This document shows positions 43,739 through 52,321 of a DNA stretch of 64,000 nucleotides, piece after piece. Both the position numbers and the translations under genes were made by a program. The first letter of the stretch is position 1, and each line of letters begins with the position of its first letter. This stretch comes from Cupriavidus metallidurans CH34 (GTDB lineage Bacteria > Pseudomonadota > Gammaproteobacteria > Burkholderiales > Burkholderiaceae), in NCBI RefSeq assembly GCF_000196015.1, contig NC_007973.1:1054001-1118000 (forward strand), written 5' to 3'. The notes under the pieces were generated by a model. That model made no database searches and was not told the DNA's origin. It worked only from the letters and a program-made list of their open reading frames with translations.

Positions 43739-44170
43739 TCAGCCGGCGGCCCGGCGTCGGATATCGTCCACGTAGGCCTGCCCGTCCGGCGGCATGCCGT
43801 TGCGCTGCGCGTTCCAGAGCATCTGGCCGAGTGCTTCCATGATCTGGTGCTGGGCCTCGTGCGGTGAATCCAGTCGGCGGCTCAGTGCCTCGTAGGCGGC
43901 GCGGATGCCGGGCGGCTGGTCGATCGAGACCTGTTCGGAGATCGACAGATGCATCGCCAGGTGCAGGAACGGGTTGGTCTGGCCGCCTTCCGGCGTGTAG
44001 TCGCGCGCAAGCGCGCCTTCAGTGTCGGTCAGCAGGGACTGGTACTCGGGATGCTGGTCGATCCAGTCGACCGCGATCGCTTCAAGCGGCGTGAGGACGT
44101 TGCCCGCGACGCGCTTCTGCCAGGCTTCGCAGAAGAACCGGCGGACTTCTTCTCTTGAGGGATTGAACAT
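43739..44170 (-). CDS. DUF1841 family protein
   Basis: A 143-residue cytoplasmic protein of the DUF1841 family, which is widespread in beta- and gammaproteobacteria and has no assigned function. Characteristic pieces are MFNPSREEVRRFF, NPFLHLAMHLSISEQ and HQIMEALGQMLWNAQRNG. The His-rich HLAMHLSI region might bind a metal, but that is a guess. The promoter just upstream leaves a leader of only a few bases. Divergent from the EamA transporter gene. Confidence 0.85.
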   Translation of the reverse strand: MFNPSREEVRRFFCEAWQKRVAGNVLTPLEAIAVDWIDQHPEYQSLLTDTEGALARDYTPEGGQTNPFLHLAMHLSISEQVSIDQPPGIRAAYEALSRRLDSPHEAQHQIMEALGQMLWNAQRNGMPPDGQAYVDDIRRRAAG

Positions 44171-44180
44171 GATGGCCGCT

Positions 44181-44210
44181 ATTGTAGTGCAGCGGTCGCG
44201 GCTCTGCCGA
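44181..44210 (-). promoter_or_regulatory. Promoter of the DUF1841 gene
   Basis: On the minus strand a TCGGCA (44210-44205), an 18-base spacer and TACAAT (44186-44181) resemble a sigma-70 promoter. Start of transcription would fall near 44174, only about four bases before the ATG, suggesting a nearly leaderless mRNA. Confidence 0.5.
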
Positions 44211-44237
44211 CGGGGCCCCGCGCATTAGTAGAATGCG

Positions 44238-44290
44238 GAAGTTTGTTCGCCGCCGTTCAATACGCTGACAAACTATCGCGAACAAACTTC
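44238..44290 (+). promoter_or_regulatory. 13-bp perfect inverted repeat in the leader of the EamA transporter gene
   Basis: GAAGTTTGTTCGC (44238-44250) and its exact complement GCGAACAAACTTC (44278-44290) are 27 bases apart. A third related piece, GACAAACT, lies in the spacer at 44267-44274. A TAGAAT -10-like box at 44229-44234 would start the transcript at about 44240, so the mRNA would begin with this stem-loop, 30 bases before the ATG. It may be an operator or an RNA control element. Confidence 0.65.
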
Positions 44291-44320
44291 AGCCCCTGCC
44301 ATTTTTCAGATCCGCCACCG

Positions 44321-45259
44321 ATGACTGCATCCGCCACCGGCACCCTGGGCCACGCCCGCGACAAGCTCGCGGGCGTGTTGCTGATCGCGCTCTCCGCCAG
44401 CGCCTTCGGCGCCATGGCCATCTTCGCGCGTTTTGCCTATGCAGCGGGGGCGGACGTCTATGGCCTGCTGGCCGTGCGCTTCCTGCTGGCCGCGATTGCG
44501 ATGGGCTTCGTGATGCGCGCCAGGGGGATCAGCCTGCCGCCGTGGCGCCGCGTGCTGGCGCTGGCGGCGATGGGCGGCATCGGTTATGTCAGCCAGTCGT
44601 ATTGTTTTTTCACGGCGTTGAACTACGCGCAGGCCAGCCTGGTGGCGCTGCTGCTGTATCTCTATCCGCTGTTCGTGACGATCCTGGCCGCCGTCTTCCT
44701 GAAGGAGCATCTGACCACTTCCACGGTGATCGCACTGGTGCTCTGCTCGGTGGGCGCGGGTTTGACCGTAGGTGGCGGCGAGGGCAGTTCGCTCGGCATC
44801 GCCCTTGGGGTGGCCGCGGCGGTGATCTATTCGATCTATATCGTGGTGGGCGCGCGCGTGACGGCAGGCGTCAATGCCATTGCCACGACCACGGTGATCT
44901 GTACGGCGGCGGCACTGGTCTATGTGACGCTTGGGCTCTTGCGCGCGGGAGCCGGCGTGCCGCCGCAATTTCCGGCCAGTGCAGGCGGCTGGCTGGCGTT
45001 GGTGGCCATCGCGCTGGTATCGACCGTGCTCGCGATCCTGACGTTCTTCGCCGGACTGCAGCGGCTCGGTGCCTCCAAGGCATCGATGCTGTCGACGCTG
45101 GAGCCTGTGGTGACCGTAGTGCTGGCCGCCGTGCTGCTCGGCGAACACATCGGCCCGACGCAGGCCGTCGGGGGCGGGTTGATCCTCGCGGGAGTGCTCT
45201 GGCTGACACGCCGGGCCAGCGGTACGCCCCCACTGAAGGGTTCCGACGAACGGAATTGA
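44321..45259 (+). CDS. EamA-family (DMT superfamily) transporter
   Basis: A 312-residue inner-membrane protein with about ten transmembrane helices arranged as two EamA repeats (about 15-145 and 160-300). The second half of each repeat has the usual short loops, e.g. LYPLFVTILAAVFLKEHL and LEPVVTVVLAAVLLGEHIGPTQAVGGGLI. Such proteins export amino acids or other metabolites; the substrate is unknown. I chose ATG 44321 (MTASATGT), which lies just after the inverted repeat; an upstream in-frame start would run through the repeat. Confidence 0.9.
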   Translation: MTASATGTLGHARDKLAGVLLIALSASAFGAMAIFARFAYAAGADVYGLLAVRFLLAAIAMGFVMRARGISLPPWRRVLALAAMGGIGYVSQSYCFFTALNYAQASLVALLLYLYPLFVTILAAVFLKEHLTTSTVIALVLCSVGAGLTVGGGEGSSLGIALGVAAAVIYSIYIVVGARVTAGVNAIATTTVICTAAALVYVTLGLLRAGAGVPPQFPASAGGWLALVAIALVSTVLAILTFFAGLQRLGASKASMLSTLEPVVTVVLAAVLLGEHIGPTQAVGGGLILAGVLWLTRRASGTPPLKGSDERN

Positions 45260-45346
45260 ACGGGTTCGTCAAAGCGCTTGTGGGCGCACGGCGGACGCTT
45301 GGGTACAATCGCGCTTTCTTTCATCACAAAACCCGGAAAACGCGCA

Positions 45347-45934
45347 ATGAAATCCGTCGATCAGGCAGTCCTTGCACAATTGTTCACTGAAGCCCGCACC
45401 CACAACGTGTGGCAAGACAAGCATGTGGATGATGCGCTGCTGAAGCAGATCTACGAAGCGATGAAATTCGGTCCGACCGCCGCAAATGGCTCGCCGGCAC
45501 GCATCGTGTTCGTGAAGTCGGCGGCCGAGAAGGCCCGTCTGGTCGAGTGCGTATCGGCTGGCAATGCTGACAAGACTCGCTCGGCGCCGGTGACCGCGAT
45601 CATCGCGTTTGACCGCAACTTCCACGACCAGCTGCCGAAGCTGTTCCCGCACGCCGATGCGCGTTCGTGGTACGCCGGCAACGACGAGAAGATTGCCCGT
45701 GACGCGCTGATGAACAGCTCGCTGCAAGGTGGCTACTTCATCCTGGCCGCCCGCGCACTGGGTCTGGACTGCGGCCCGATGGCGGGTTTCGATGCCGACA
45801 AGCTCAACGCCACGTTCTTCCCCGACGGCAAGTGGGCGGTCAACTTCCTGGTGAACCTGGGCTATGGCGAGGCCGACAAGCTGTTCCCGCGTGGTCCGCG
45901 CCTGACGTTCGACGAAGCCTGCCGCATCGTCTGA
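45347..45934 (+). CDS. Nitroreductase family protein, RutE/HadB-like (malonic semialdehyde reductase)
   Basis: A 195-residue FMN-dependent reductase of the RutE/HadB branch. Conserved pieces include [19 protein letters not shown] near the flavin site, [27 protein letters not shown], and [10 protein letters not shown]. RutE (196 residues) reduces malonic semialdehyde to 3-hydroxypropionate in uracil breakdown, but no rut genes are nearby, so another aldehyde or quinone may be the substrate. TACAAT at 45304-45309 is a likely -10. ATG 45347 is chosen as it gives [13 protein letters not shown] and the usual length. Confidence 0.88.
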   Translation: MKSVDQAVLAQLFTEARTHNVWQDKHVDDALLKQIYEAMKFGPTAANGSPARIVFVKSAAEKARLVECVSAGNADKTRSAPVTAIIAFDRNFHDQLPKLFPHADARSWYAGNDEKIARDALMNSSLQGGYFILAARALGLDCGPMAGFDADKLNATFFPDGKWAVNFLVNLGYGEADKLFPRGPRLTFDEACRIV

Positions 45935-45953
45935 CGCGCCGCTGACCCGAAAC

Positions 45954-45982
45954 AAAAAGCGACCCATCGAGGTCGCTTTTTT
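45954..45982. terminator. Bidirectional intrinsic terminator
   Basis: AAAAAGCGACC, a 6-base loop, GGTCGCTTTTTT. It lies 19 bases after the reductase stop and faces the convergent Coq4-like gene, whose stop is at 46024, so it can serve both. Confidence 0.88.
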
Positions 45983-46023
45983 GTTGGCGCGTGGACGGCT
46001 CAGGGGCGCACGGGCTCAGGGGC

Positions 46024-46749
46024 TCAGGCCGACCATTCCTCCATCGGATTGCAGGCGAGGTATCGCTTTGCTTCCGAGATGCCAAGCCGCTCCCGGGCCG
46101 CGTCGATCGGCTCGTTCAGCAGCACATCGTAGTCTTCGGCCAGCAGCCACTTCGCCCGCTTGCCCAGGCGGTAGCCTTCGAGCACTGCGCGCGCGAACGC
46201 GAGGCTGCCGGTCAGCCGCCAGCTCTTCAGGGCAGCGGCGACCGCGATGAAGGCCCAGCCCTTGCCGCCGGTCTGCGCATAGCTGAATGCGACCAGCGCC
46301 GCCTCGCCGAGACTTTCATCGGCACGGTAGCCGGTCAACACGTGCCAGATATCGTGGATGTCCCGTGTGCGCCGACCGAACCACATATACGCGTCCTCGA
46401 CCACCGGTTCCTGGTTCAGGTTCGAGACCTTCGCCAACCCATCCGCGCTATAGCCAGTCTTTTCGAGAAAACCACGGTACGCCGCGCCGACCGTTCCCGG
46501 GGCAAAGCTGGCGATGTATGTGGGATCGCAGAGTCGCTCGGCCAGTTCTTCTCGCAGGTAAGCAAGGCGGCGGCCTTCCGGCGTGCTCAGCAGACGGCTG
46601 TAGTTCTTCGGCATGCTCGGGCCGTTGAGCGCCCGCATGATGCGGAAGACCTGCTCCGTGTCGTGGCCGTCCGCCAGCAGTTTGCGGATGGCATCGAAGG
46701 CGGTGGGCAAGTCCCGCTTGTAAGGGTTGAAACCGGTCGAAGCGGCCAT
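46024..46749 (-). CDS. Coq4-family protein
   Basis: A 241-residue member of the COQ4 family. The zinc-binding motif HDIWH is at residues 132-136 (TRDIHDIWHVLTGY) with Glu149 behind it, as in the HDxxH(x11-12)E pattern. Coq4 organises the ubiquinone synthesis complex and has recently been linked to C1 decarboxylation of the ring in eukaryotes; bacterial copies are less studied. TAGGAG before the ATG supports the start. It lies 29 bases after the alpha/beta hydrolase gene, apparently the last gene of a TetR-controlled operon, an unexpected place for a ubiquinone gene. Confidence 0.85.
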   Translation of the reverse strand: MAASTGFNPYKRDLPTAFDAIRKLLADGHDTEQVFRIMRALNGPSMPKNYSRLLSTPEGRRLAYLREELAERLCDPTYIASFAPGTVGAAYRGFLEKTGYSADGLAKVSNLNQEPVVEDAYMWFGRRTRDIHDIWHVLTGYRADESLGEAALVAFSYAQTGGKGWAFIAVAAALKSWRLTGSLAFARAVLEGYRLGKRAKWLLAEDYDVLLNEPIDAARERLGISEAKRYLACNPMEEWSA

Positions 46750-46778
46750 CGTTGGGCTCCTATTTTCGGGCGGGCGGA

Positions 46779-47747
46779 TCAGGCGGACACTGGCTCGTGC
46801 AGTTGCAGTGCCGCGTTTCGGACAAAATCCACGCTGGTATCGATCGCGGTAACTGGCAGCATATGCCCTCCGCTTACCAATGTCAGCCTGGCGCCAGGGA
46901 CCTTCGCGGCGAATGCCTCGCCGTTCAGCTTGTAGTCGAGGATGCGGTCCTCGCGGCCGTAAAGGACGTGGATCGGCATCCTCAGCGTGCCATAGTGCGG
47001 CACGACGGCAGGCAGGCTCGAGGCTGCGCCGATCAGGTCTTCCGAGGCACCAAGGAAATGGCTCGGGCGCATTGCCAGCAGGCCGCCGCCGCGCATGGGG
47101 AAGTCGTCGGGCGCGCGGTCGGGGCCGAAGACGATGTCCATGACCTGCTCGCGATTCCTGATCGACATCGGGATCAGTAGTGTCCACGCCAGCAGCTTTC
47201 GCTTCCATGCGCTCGGGATCGTCATTGCCTCGAACACGGGCGAGATATGCTCGGGCGGATGCGTCAGCGGGGCGATCAGGGCCAGGCCGCCCACACGCTC
47301 GGGGTGGCGACTCGCCAGGGTCAGCGCAATCGCGCCACCCAGCGAGTGGCCGACCACCAGTGGCTTGTCGAGGCCCAACTTGTCGATCAGGGCGGCCAGC
47401 GTGTCGGCCTGCGCCGGCAGGTCGGCAGGGGTGCCGGGCGCGCGCGTCGAGTATCCGGCGGCAGGCCGGTCGATGGCCACCACCCGGAAATCGCGGGCGA
47501 GCGGTTCGATCATCCCGTAATCGAAGTTGCCAAGCTGGCCGGACAGGCCATGCACCAGCAGTATGGCGGGGCCAGTGCCGCGCTCGACAACATGCAACTG
47601 CGCGCCAGGGACGTCAATGAAACGCCCGGTCGGCGGCAAGGCGGCTTCGATCTTCCGGGTGGTGCGCCACGTGTACAGGAACAGCGCGAGGCCGATCAGT
47701 ACCAGCAGCCCAACGACGGCGACGACGACGGAGAGCAGGGCGTTCAC
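46779..47747 (-). CDS. Membrane-anchored alpha/beta hydrolase
   Basis: A 322-residue alpha/beta-fold hydrolase. A hydrophobic N-terminal segment (about 3-25) anchors it in the membrane. The oxyanion motif HGLSG begins at 66, the nucleophile is Ser135 in VVGHSLGGA, and the catalytic His is in SGGHMLP near the end, with the acid likely in REDRILD. The start is GTG 47747, whose GTGA overlaps the TGA stop of the monooxygenase gene, so translation is coupled. A natural idea is that it hydrolyses the ester made by that Baeyer-Villiger-type enzyme. Confidence 0.88.
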   Translation of the reverse strand: MNALLSVVVAVVGLLVLIGLALFLYTWRTTRKIEAALPPTGRFIDVPGAQLHVVERGTGPAILLVHGLSGQLGNFDYGMIEPLARDFRVVAIDRPAAGYSTRAPGTPADLPAQADTLAALIDKLGLDKPLVVGHSLGGAIALTLASRHPERVGGLALIAPLTHPPEHISPVFEAMTIPSAWKRKLLAWTLLIPMSIRNREQVMDIVFGPDRAPDDFPMRGGGLLAMRPSHFLGASEDLIGAASSLPAVVPHYGTLRMPIHVLYGREDRILDYKLNGEAFAAKVPGARLTLVSGGHMLPVTAIDTSVDFVRNAALQLHEPVSA

Positions 47748-49261
47748 GACTGCACCTCCGCCAGGGCATCTTCCTGCGGCAAGGTCGCGGCGCCTTGTCT
47801 ATCAAACTGCAGCACGCCATCCGCGATGCGGCCATGGCGAATGGTCATCATATCCATGAAGTAGTTCTGGTAGACGCGCCACGGCCGGCGGTCGCCCTGC
47901 CGGGGCAGCACGCTGGCGGCGCGTTGCACGTAGCCCGAAGAGAAGTCGAGGAATGGCATGGTCTGCACGGTTGGATCAACGTGCGGCACGGCGGAGCGGT
48001 AGCCGTGGCGATCCATGTAACGCAGCAGCCGGCAGACGTATTCGGCGGTCAGGTCCGCCTTGAGCGTCCACGATGCATTGGTGTAGCCGAAGGCCAGCAC
48101 GAGATTGGGCACATCGCTGAGCATCATGCCTTTGTAGGCCATCGCCTCGGCCGGGCGGCGCGGCACGCCATCCACGGTGACGACGATGTCGCCCAGCATG
48201 TTCAGCTTCAGGCCGGTGGCCATCACCACGATGTCGGCCGGCAAGGTCTGACCCGAGGCCAGCACGATGCCGTCCTCGGTGAAACGCTCGATGGTGTCGG
48301 TCACGATCGAGGCGCGGCCCTCGCGGATCTCGCGGAACAGGTCGCCGTCGGGCACCAGGCAGACGCGCTGGTCCCACGGCTTGTAGCGCGGCGTGAAATG
48401 GGTGTCGACGTCATAGCCGGGCGCAAGCTGCTCGGCCGCCATGCCGATCATCCGGGCCTTGACCTTCTCGGGTTTGCGGCGGGCAAGCTGGAAGAAGAAC
48501 ATCCCCAGCAGCACGTTCTTCCAGCGCGTGGCCGCGTAGGCCAGCCCTTCGGGCAGCATCCGGCGCAGCTTGTGAGCGATCGCATCCTGGCCTGGACGCG
48601 TGACGATATACGTGGGCGACCGCTGCAGCATCGTCACGTGGGCCGCGGTTTGCGACATGGACGGTACCAGCGTGACGGCCGTAGCGCCGCTGCCGATTAC
48701 CACCACGCGTTTGCCGGCATAGTCGATCGACGGGTCCCAGAACTGTGGATGCACCATGCGGCCACGGAAGTTCTCCTCGCCCGGAAACGTTGGCCGGTGT
48801 CCCTCCGCGTAGCTGTAGTAGCCGGCGCAGACGTAAAGGAAATGCGCGCGCAGGCGGACCCGGCTGCCATCGGCGGTGCGCTCGGCCTCGATCGTCCAGC
48901 AGGCAGAGCGGCTATCCCAAGCCGCGCTGACCACCTTGTGCCCGTAGCGGATGTGCTTTGTGATACCCGCCTCGTCGGCGGTCTCGCGAATGTACGACAG
49001 GATCGACGGGCCATCGGCAATTGCCTTGGCGCCTCTCCAGGGCTTGAAGCGGTACCCCAGGGTGTACATGTCCGAGTCGGAACGGATGCCCGGGTAGCGG
49101 AACAGATCCCAGGTACCGCCCATGGCCTGCCGGGCTTCCAGGATGGCGTAGCGCTTGCCGGGGCAGCGGTCCTGCAATTGTCGGGCGGCGCCGATACCGG
49201 ACAGGCCGGCGCCGACGATCAGAACATCAAGGACTGCGTCATCAGAAGTGGGGGCGGTCAT
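47744..49261 (-). CDS. Flavin-containing Baeyer-Villiger-type monooxygenase
   Basis: A 505-residue FAD/NADPH monooxygenase. The FAD-binding GAGLSG is at residues 17-22 and the NADPH-binding GSGATA at 190-195. Between them the BVMO fingerprint FxGxxxHxxxWD reads FRGRMVHPQFWD (165-176). Such enzymes insert oxygen next to a ketone to give an ester or lactone. The following gene encodes a hydrolase that could open it. ATG 49261 (MTAPTSDD) is chosen, since ATGs at 49285 and 49297 lie against or inside the palindromic operator. It is divergent from a TetR gene. Confidence 0.9.
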   Translation of the reverse strand: MTAPTSDDAVLDVLIVGAGLSGIGAARQLQDRCPGKRYAILEARQAMGGTWDLFRYPGIRSDSDMYTLGYRFKPWRGAKAIADGPSILSYIRETADEAGITKHIRYGHKVVSAAWDSRSACWTIEAERTADGSRVRLRAHFLYVCAGYYSYAEGHRPTFPGEENFRGRMVHPQFWDPSIDYAGKRVVVIGSGATAVTLVPSMSQTAAHVTMLQRSPTYIVTRPGQDAIAHKLRRMLPEGLAYAATRWKNVLLGMFFFQLARRKPEKVKARMIGMAAEQLAPGYDVDTHFTPRYKPWDQRVCLVPDGDLFREIREGRASIVTDTIERFTEDGIVLASGQTLPADIVVMATGLKLNMLGDIVVTVDGVPRRPAEAMAYKGMMLSDVPNLVLAFGYTNASWTLKADLTAEYVCRLLRYMDRHGYRSAVPHVDPTVQTMPFLDFSSGYVQRAASVLPRQGDRRPWRVYQNYFMDMMTIRHGRIADGVLQFDRQGAATLPQEDALAEVQS

Positions 49262-49285
49262 GACGGGAACCCGGATCAGTGGCAT

Positions 49286-49333
49286 TTCTGACAACATAGG
49301 TTGTCAGAAGCAATCTGACAATAGGGAATGTCA
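49286..49333. promoter_or_regulatory. Palindromic operator between monooxygenase and TetR genes
   Basis: A perfect dyad TTCTGACAAC-ATAG-GTTGTCAGAA (49286-49309) is followed by a second, shorter dyad TGACA-N8-TGTCA (49316-49333). Both share the half-site TGACA and lie in the 74-base divergent space. Two such sites are what would be expected of a TetR repressor controlling both itself and the operon. Confidence 0.75.
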
Positions 49334-49335
49334 TA

Positions 49336-49965
49336 ATGGCGCCCATGACTACCGAGCTCTCTCCCGCGCGCCGCTACCGTGGCGCCGAAGCCGAAGAACG
49401 GCGCGCCCAGCGCCGCGGGCAACTTATTGCCGCGGCCGTACAGGTCTATGGCGAGCGCGGCTACCAGAACGCGACAGTCAAGGCCGTTTGTGAGGCCGCC
49501 GGTCTTACCGAGCGGTACTTCTACGAGTCATTCGCCAACAGCGAGGCCTTGCTGCTGGCGTCGTTTCAAACAGTCACGGACCTGTTGCTGCAGAAGATCG
49601 AACTGGCCGGCGAAGCGGCCGGCGGCGATGGCGAGCACCGCGCATTGGCGATATTGCGTGCCTACTTCGGCACGCTGCAGTGCGAGCCCCGCTCGGCGCG
49701 GGTCTTTCTGGTGGAGATCCGGGGTGTCAGCAAACTGGTGGATGAGGCGCTCGGCCTCTCGCTGCGCGATTTCGGCGGGCTGCTGGCGCGTGTGCTGATG
49801 CCGGAAGGCAAAGAGCCGGATCCGATGCTGCTGGCCGGTGTGGCTGGCGGCATCATTCATGTGGCGCTGCACTGGATCCGTCACGGCTATGCGCCCGATG
49901 TCGATACCGTTGCGGCGACGGCGCTGCAGCTGGCGCTGGTGCTGAAGGATCGTCAGCGTTCCTGA
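49336..49965 (+). CDS. TetR-family transcriptional regulator (of the monooxygenase operon)
   Basis: A 209-residue TetR protein. The helix-turn-helix is at about 30-72 (LIAAAVQVYGERGYQNATVKAV...AGLTERYFYESF). The all-helical ligand domain makes up the rest and its ligand is unknown. The start at 49336 follows AGGGA; a second ATG at 49345 is possible. It is divergent from the BVMO-hydrolase-Coq4 genes with palindromic sites between, so it likely represses them until an inducer, perhaps a ketone or fatty compound, binds. Confidence 0.9.
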   Translation: MAPMTTELSPARRYRGAEAEERRAQRRGQLIAAAVQVYGERGYQNATVKAVCEAAGLTERYFYESFANSEALLLASFQTVTDLLLQKIELAGEAAGGDGEHRALAILRAYFGTLQCEPRSARVFLVEIRGVSKLVDEALGLSLRDFGGLLARVLMPEGKEPDPMLLAGVAGGIIHVALHWIRHGYAPDVDTVAATALQLALVLKDRQRS

Positions 49966-49986
49966 CGACCGGCGACTGGATACCGA

Positions 49987-50631
49987 TTACTGCTTGGGCG
50001 CGGGCGTTTTTTCCTTGAACTCGCAGAGGGGTTCGATCGCGCAGTGCCAGCACTCGGGCTTGCGCGCCTTGCACACGTAGCGACCATGCAGGATCAGCCA
50101 GTGGTGCGCATCGTGCAGGAATTCTTTCGGCACGACCTTCAGCAGCTTCTGCTCCACTGCATCGGGATTCTTGCCGGGCGCCAGGCCAGTACGGTTCGAT
50201 ACGCGGAAAATGTGCGTGTCCACGGCGATCGTCGGCTGGCCGAACGCAACGTTGAGCACCACGTTTGCCGTCTTGCGGCCGACGCCGGGCAGCGACTCCA
50301 GCGCCTCGCGCACCGGCGGCACCTTGCCGTCGTACTTCTCCACAAGAATGCGGCACGTTTCCATTACGTGCTTGGCCTTGGTCTTGTAGAGGCCGATCGT
50401 CTTGATGTAGTCGATCAGGCCCGCCTCGCCAAGCGCCAGGATCTGCTGCGGCGAATGCGCAACCGGGAACAGCAGGCGCGTGGCCTTGTTGACGCCGACA
50501 TCGGTGGCCTGCGCGGAGAGCAGCACCGCGATCAGCAATTCGAACGGCGAGCTGTACTCCAGCTCCGTGGTCGGCGTCGGATTGACCTCACGCAGGGTTT
50601 CGAAGATGGCGCGGCACTTGGCGGAGTTCAT
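49987..50631 (-). CDS. nth: Endonuclease III (DNA glycosylase/AP lyase)
   Basis: A 214-residue base-excision repair enzyme removing oxidised pyrimidines. The helix-hairpin-helix LPGVGRKTA contains catalytic Lys120, Asp138 is in VDTHI, and the 4Fe-4S cluster cysteines are C187, C194, C197 and C203, the same numbers as in E. coli. Its ATG overlaps the stop of rsxB (ATGA), so the two are translationally coupled. Confidence 0.97.
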   Translation of the reverse strand: MNSAKCRAIFETLREVNPTPTTELEYSSPFELLIAVLLSAQATDVGVNKATRLLFPVAHSPQQILALGEAGLIDYIKTIGLYKTKAKHVMETCRILVEKYDGKVPPVREALESLPGVGRKTANVVLNVAFGQPTIAVDTHIFRVSNRTGLAPGKNPDAVEQKLLKVVPKEFLHDAHHWLILHGRYVCKARKPECWHCAIEPLCEFKEKTPAPKQ

Positions 50632-51467
50632 GTCGAAGGGTTGTTGTTGTCCTGCTTGTTTTCCTGTTTGTTGCCCTGCTCGCCGGCCGGTTCGTGCGTG
50701 GTCATGCCAAGCTTTGCCCGCCGTGCTTCGGCAGCGTCGATCTGCGCCTGGACGGCCGGCGAAACGTTCTCAGTGTTGAGCGGCCGGGCCGCAGCCTGCT
50801 TCTGTCGCGCGCGTTCAATGGCCGCCTGGATGATCGCCTTCTTGCGCGCCTGGGCTTCCTGTTCCGCGGTGTTGGCGACGGGCTCGGCCTGCAGCGCCTC
50901 GAGTTTGGCCGCGGCCTTGGCGGCCAGCCTTGCATCGTTTTCCTCGCGCTCCCGCACCAGCCGCACGCCGCGTGCGGCGTAGCGCGCGTGTGCCGCGTCG
51001 GCCTGTTCCTGTGACCACGCAGCCCATCCCGTTTGCTCGCCGGTGACCGGAATCATCTCGATGCAGTCGACCGGGCAGGGCGTCACGCACAAGTCGCAGC
51101 CCGTGCACCAGTCTGGCAGGACGGTGTGCATCTGCTTGGGCGCACCGACGATGGCATCGACTGGGCAGGCCTGGATACACAGCGTGCAGCCGATACAGAG
51201 CGATTCTTCGATCCGGGCGACCGCGCGGGGTTGCTCCACGCCGCGTTCCGGGTCGAGCGGCTGTGGCGCGACGCCGAGCACCGCTGACAGCCGCACGATG
51301 CCTTCGGCGCCGCCCGGGGGGCAACGGTTGCTTGCCGCTTCACCGCGCGCCATGGCTTCGGCGTAGGGGCGGCAGCCATCGAACCCGCACTTGGTGCATT
51401 GGGTTTGTGGCAGCAGGGCTTCAAGGCGATCCGCCAGGCTGGCGGCGGCTGAGGGGGTGGTAGTCAC
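50628..51467 (-). CDS. RnfB/RsxB-like ferredoxin, soluble form
   Basis: A 279-residue iron-sulfur protein. The first cluster site is C24-x2-C27-x4-C32...C49, the DUF4-type [4Fe-4S] of RnfB. Two ferredoxin-type sites follow (C91/94/97/101 and C121/124/127/131, each ending in CP). The C-terminal 130 residues are Ala/Glu/Lys-rich, helical and end in a Gln/Asn-rich tail. The hydrophobic N-terminal helix of membrane RnfB is missing and no other rnf genes are nearby, so it probably acts as a stand-alone electron carrier. Start GTG 51467. The overlap with nth raises the possibility that it serves that Fe-S enzyme, but this is only inference. Confidence 0.88.
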   Translation of the reverse strand: MTTTPSAAASLADRLEALLPQTQCTKCGFDGCRPYAEAMARGEAASNRCPPGGAEGIVRLSAVLGVAPQPLDPERGVEQPRAVARIEESLCIGCTLCIQACPVDAIVGAPKQMHTVLPDWCTGCDLCVTPCPVDCIEMIPVTGEQTGWAAWSQEQADAAHARYAARGVRLVREREENDARLAAKAAAKLEALQAEPVANTAEQEAQARKKAIIQAAIERARQKQAAARPLNTENVSPAVQAQIDAAEARRAKLGMTTHEPAGEQGNKQENKQDNNNPST

Positions 51468-51661
51468 GACTGCGAAACGTATATCGAGGGACGGCTGGAA
51501 TTTGGCACGCTTCTGGCGAGCGTGTGCGCGGCAAGGATTATCCCCGATTTCGTCGCGGGCCAGAAAAAGCGATGATGCGCTGCGTCACCTGTTCGGGGAG
51601 GAGCAGGGCGACGCGACATTGCTGTGTGCCATAATCCGCGCAACTCACAGACCAGGAATTC

Positions 51662-52294
51662 ATGTCAAACGAGCCAAGAACCAAGCGGGACCCCGAGGGC
51701 ACGCGCCGGCGCATTCTGGCTGCGGCCACGGAAGAGTTTGCCAAGGGCGGGCTGGCCGGCGCGCGCGTCGACCAGATCGCACGCCGTGCCGAGACCAACG
51801 AGCGGATGCTGTATTACTACTACGGCAGCAAGGAGGGCTTGTTCCTGGCGGTGCTCGAAAAGCAGTATGCGGAATTTCGCGCGGACGAGGAGCGTCTCCA
51901 CATCACCGACGAAGACCCGGTTGCCGCCGTCCGCACGCTGGCCCGCTTCGTCTGGGACTGGTATTACAAGCATCCGGAGTTTATCCGGCTGGTGAACAGC
52001 GAGAACCTGCACGAGGCGCGGCACCTGAAGAAGTCCGCGCAATTGCATCAGCTCGTCAACCCGGTGGTCGACGTGCTGGCCGACATCATCAAGCGAGGAC
52101 AGAAGCGGGGCCTGTTCCGCGATGACATCGACGTGCCGCAGTTCTATCTGACCATCTCGGCGCTCGGCTATTACGTGCTGTCGAATCGTTACACGATCAG
52201 TGCCGTGATCGGCCGGGACGTGGCCTCGGAGGAGGAGCACGATCGCTTTGCCGATCTGCATACCGAGATGCTGCTGTCGTACCTGAAGCGCTGA
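51662..52294 (+). CDS. TetR-family transcriptional regulator
   Basis: A 210-residue TetR protein. The helix-turn-helix is at about 18-62 (ILAAATEEFAKGGLAGARVDQIARRAETNERMLYYYYGSKEGLF). The C-terminal part resembles the YcdC/RutR-like C domain (ARFVWDWYYKHPEFIRLVNSEN). AGGA lies 5 bases before the ATG. It is divergent from rsxB/nth with 194 bases between, and convergent with phaZ, so its target is not obvious. Confidence 0.9.
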   Translation: MSNEPRTKRDPEGTRRRILAAATEEFAKGGLAGARVDQIARRAETNERMLYYYYGSKEGLFLAVLEKQYAEFRADEERLHITDEDPVAAVRTLARFVWDWYYKHPEFIRLVNSENLHEARHLKKSAQLHQLVNPVVDVLADIIKRGQKRGLFRDDIDVPQFYLTISALGYYVLSNRYTISAVIGRDVASEEEHDRFADLHTEMLLSYLKR

Positions 52295-52321
52295 AGCTGT
52301 CGCCGGCATCGGCAGATAAAA

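Noticed and set aside
47795..49291. 498-codon plus-strand frame opposite the monooxygenase gene
   Set aside because: Antisense shadow; the minus-strand gene has FAD, NADPH and BVMO motifs.
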